A stretch of 64,000 nucleotides of DNA, taken from assembly GCA_033856515.1 (NCBI GenBank), contig JAWVEY010000008.1:1-64000 (forward strand), in the 5' to 3' direction. Below, piece after piece: positions 63,547 to 64,000 of this stretch; position 1 is the first letter of the stretch; each line of letters begins with the position of its first letter. The notes below the pieces were generated by a model. It worked only from the letters and a program-made list of their open reading frames with translations. It made no database searches and was not told where the DNA came from. Source of the DNA: JALZKA01 sp033856515 (GTDB lineage: Bacteria > Actinomycetota > Thermoleophilia > Solirubrobacterales > 70-9). The translations under genes and the position numbers were made by a program.

Positions 63547-63572
63547 CTTTTTCGTCCAAAGCACCTAGTTCG
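63541..63572 (-). repeat. GGACGA-loop hairpin repeat, copy 10
   Basis: Minus-strand CGAACTAGGTGCTTTGGACG AAAAAGCGCTAG. Together with copy 9 it makes a 61-bp composite (63512-63572) whose outer ends CGAACTAGGCGCTT and AAGCACCTAGTTCG pair with one mismatch. The stop codon of the intact SnoaL-like gene lies inside the arm. Confidence 0.85.
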
Positions 63573-63966
63573 ATAGTCCCGCCGCTTCAATGGCCTTCGC
63601 TACGTCCGTAGTAATGAGGAGGTGCTCGATTTGGTCACCCCGAAATCGGGCGACTGCCGCGGCCTCGACGTCAAACGGAACGCCGCTTCCCCGTCCGCGG
63701 CCCCGGAAGCGGCCGACGGCAAGGACGCAGTCGCCAACGTCGCGAAACTGCTCGGCCGACGCGGTCATGGAGTCCCAACTGTCATCCAATGCCGCAAGCC
63801 ACTCTGCAGCTGCGTCGCGGCCCGCGTAGGCGGTATTACCTTCCAGTGCCGCTCGTATCGGAACGATCTCGACGTTGGGCGCAAGAAGCATCTCGAGCGC
63901 CTCTAGGTCGCGGCGGTTGACTGCCTCGATGACAGCACGCAGCCTTTCAACGTTCCCATCTGGCAT
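63565..63966 (-). CDS. SnoaL-like/NTF2-fold protein
   Basis: 133 residues: NVERLRAVIEAVNRRDLEAL, then EMLLAPNVEIVPIRAALEGN TAYAGRDAAAEWLAALDDSW and ADQFRGDQIEHLL-like closing strands. Same superfamily as the 56612-57028 gene but not a recent copy. ATG 63966 was chosen; a GTG one codon upstream is possible. A GATACT box precedes it, as for the other SnoaL gene. The final codons and stop lie in repeat copy 10. The last 34 bases of the window hold its promoter region. Confidence 0.83.
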   Translation of the reverse strand: MPDGNVERLRAVIEAVNRRDLEALEMLLAPNVEIVPIRAALEGNTAYAGRDAAAEWLAALDDSWDSMTASAEQFRDVGDCVLAVGRFRGRGRGSGVPFDVEAAAVARFRGDQIEHLLITTDVAKAIEAAGLSN

Positions 63967-64000
63967 CACCCGGCAGTATCACTCAAGAACAGTCGCTTTC

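Noticed and set aside
53501..63572. CRISPR array
   Set aside because: Repeats are not regularly spaced, spacers are genes or variable gaps of hundreds of bases, and no cas gene is present.

Overview
This 64 kb window is GC-rich and densely packed. It looks like a chromosome piece from a deep-branching actinobacterium, most likely class Thermoleophilia (Solirubrobacterales/Gaiellales type). The grounds are: a single-motif RsiG-like protein beside a GarA-type FHA protein and a MerR regulator; the MurT/GatD pair; an alkyl-DHAP-synthase-like FAD enzyme; the LL-diaminopimelate aminotransferase route; a WS/DGAT acyltransferase; many secreted beta-propeller and Ig-like proteins; and a very common leaderless gene start (TAnnnT box 6-9 nt before ATG/GTG). 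No rRNA, tRNA, CRISPR array, integrase or transposase gene was seen. No gene-free stretch exceeds about 235 bp.

Layout. 0-13 kb: a housekeeping run on the plus strand, frr-uppS-cdsA-dxr-rseP-ispG-proS-pgsA (ribosome recycling, undecaprenyl and MEP isoprenoid synthesis, phospholipid synthesis, membrane proteolysis, proline charging), interrupted by a secreted PPC-like protein, a methyltransferase, a long-chain acyl-CoA ligase and a secreted propeller. 13-18.9 kb: regulators (RsiG-like, zinc-ribbon FHA, MerR), an SRPBCC protein overlapping an AGPS-like oxidase, an orphan RskA-like anti-sigma protein, a thioesterase and a DHFR-like protein. 19-36 kb: nadE, a secreted gluzincin-like protein, WS/DGAT plus acetyltransferase, RlpA-like protein, thioredoxin-CcdA, YqgE, small conserved proteins, a lipase-like hydrolase, a large Ig-repeat exported protein and a cyclophilin lipoprotein. 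36-46 kb: DAG kinase-like protein, then murT, a methyltransferase and gatD in 4-bp overlaps; hflX-dut-GNAT; a GH114 protein; an epimerase; a transporter. 46-53 kb (minus strand): miaB-miaA-dapF-dapL-ridA, a cupredoxin and rny. 53.2-57.1 kb: an accessory island of small single genes. 57-62 kb: cinA-epoxide hydrolase-thpR-recA-recX. 62-64 kb: an NHL-like secreted protein, OsmC, a truncated SnoaL remnant and an intact SnoaL-like gene.

Most unusual signals. (1) A family of about ten hairpin repeats (sense-strand core GCTTTGGACGAAAAGC) with covarying stems, placed in one orientation just 3' of small minus-strand genes, concentrated in the 53.2-57.1 kb island and again at 63.5 kb. There the repeat forms a 61-bp composite between an intact SnoaL gene and a 28-codon SnoaL remnant. 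(2) A DapF homologue in which both catalytic cysteines are serine, beside dapL. (3) A methyltransferase gene translationally nested between murT and gatD. (4) A single-motif RsiG-like protein with a Gln-to-His change in the c-di-GMP signature. (5) An RNase Y with a strong ribosome binding site but no membrane anchor.
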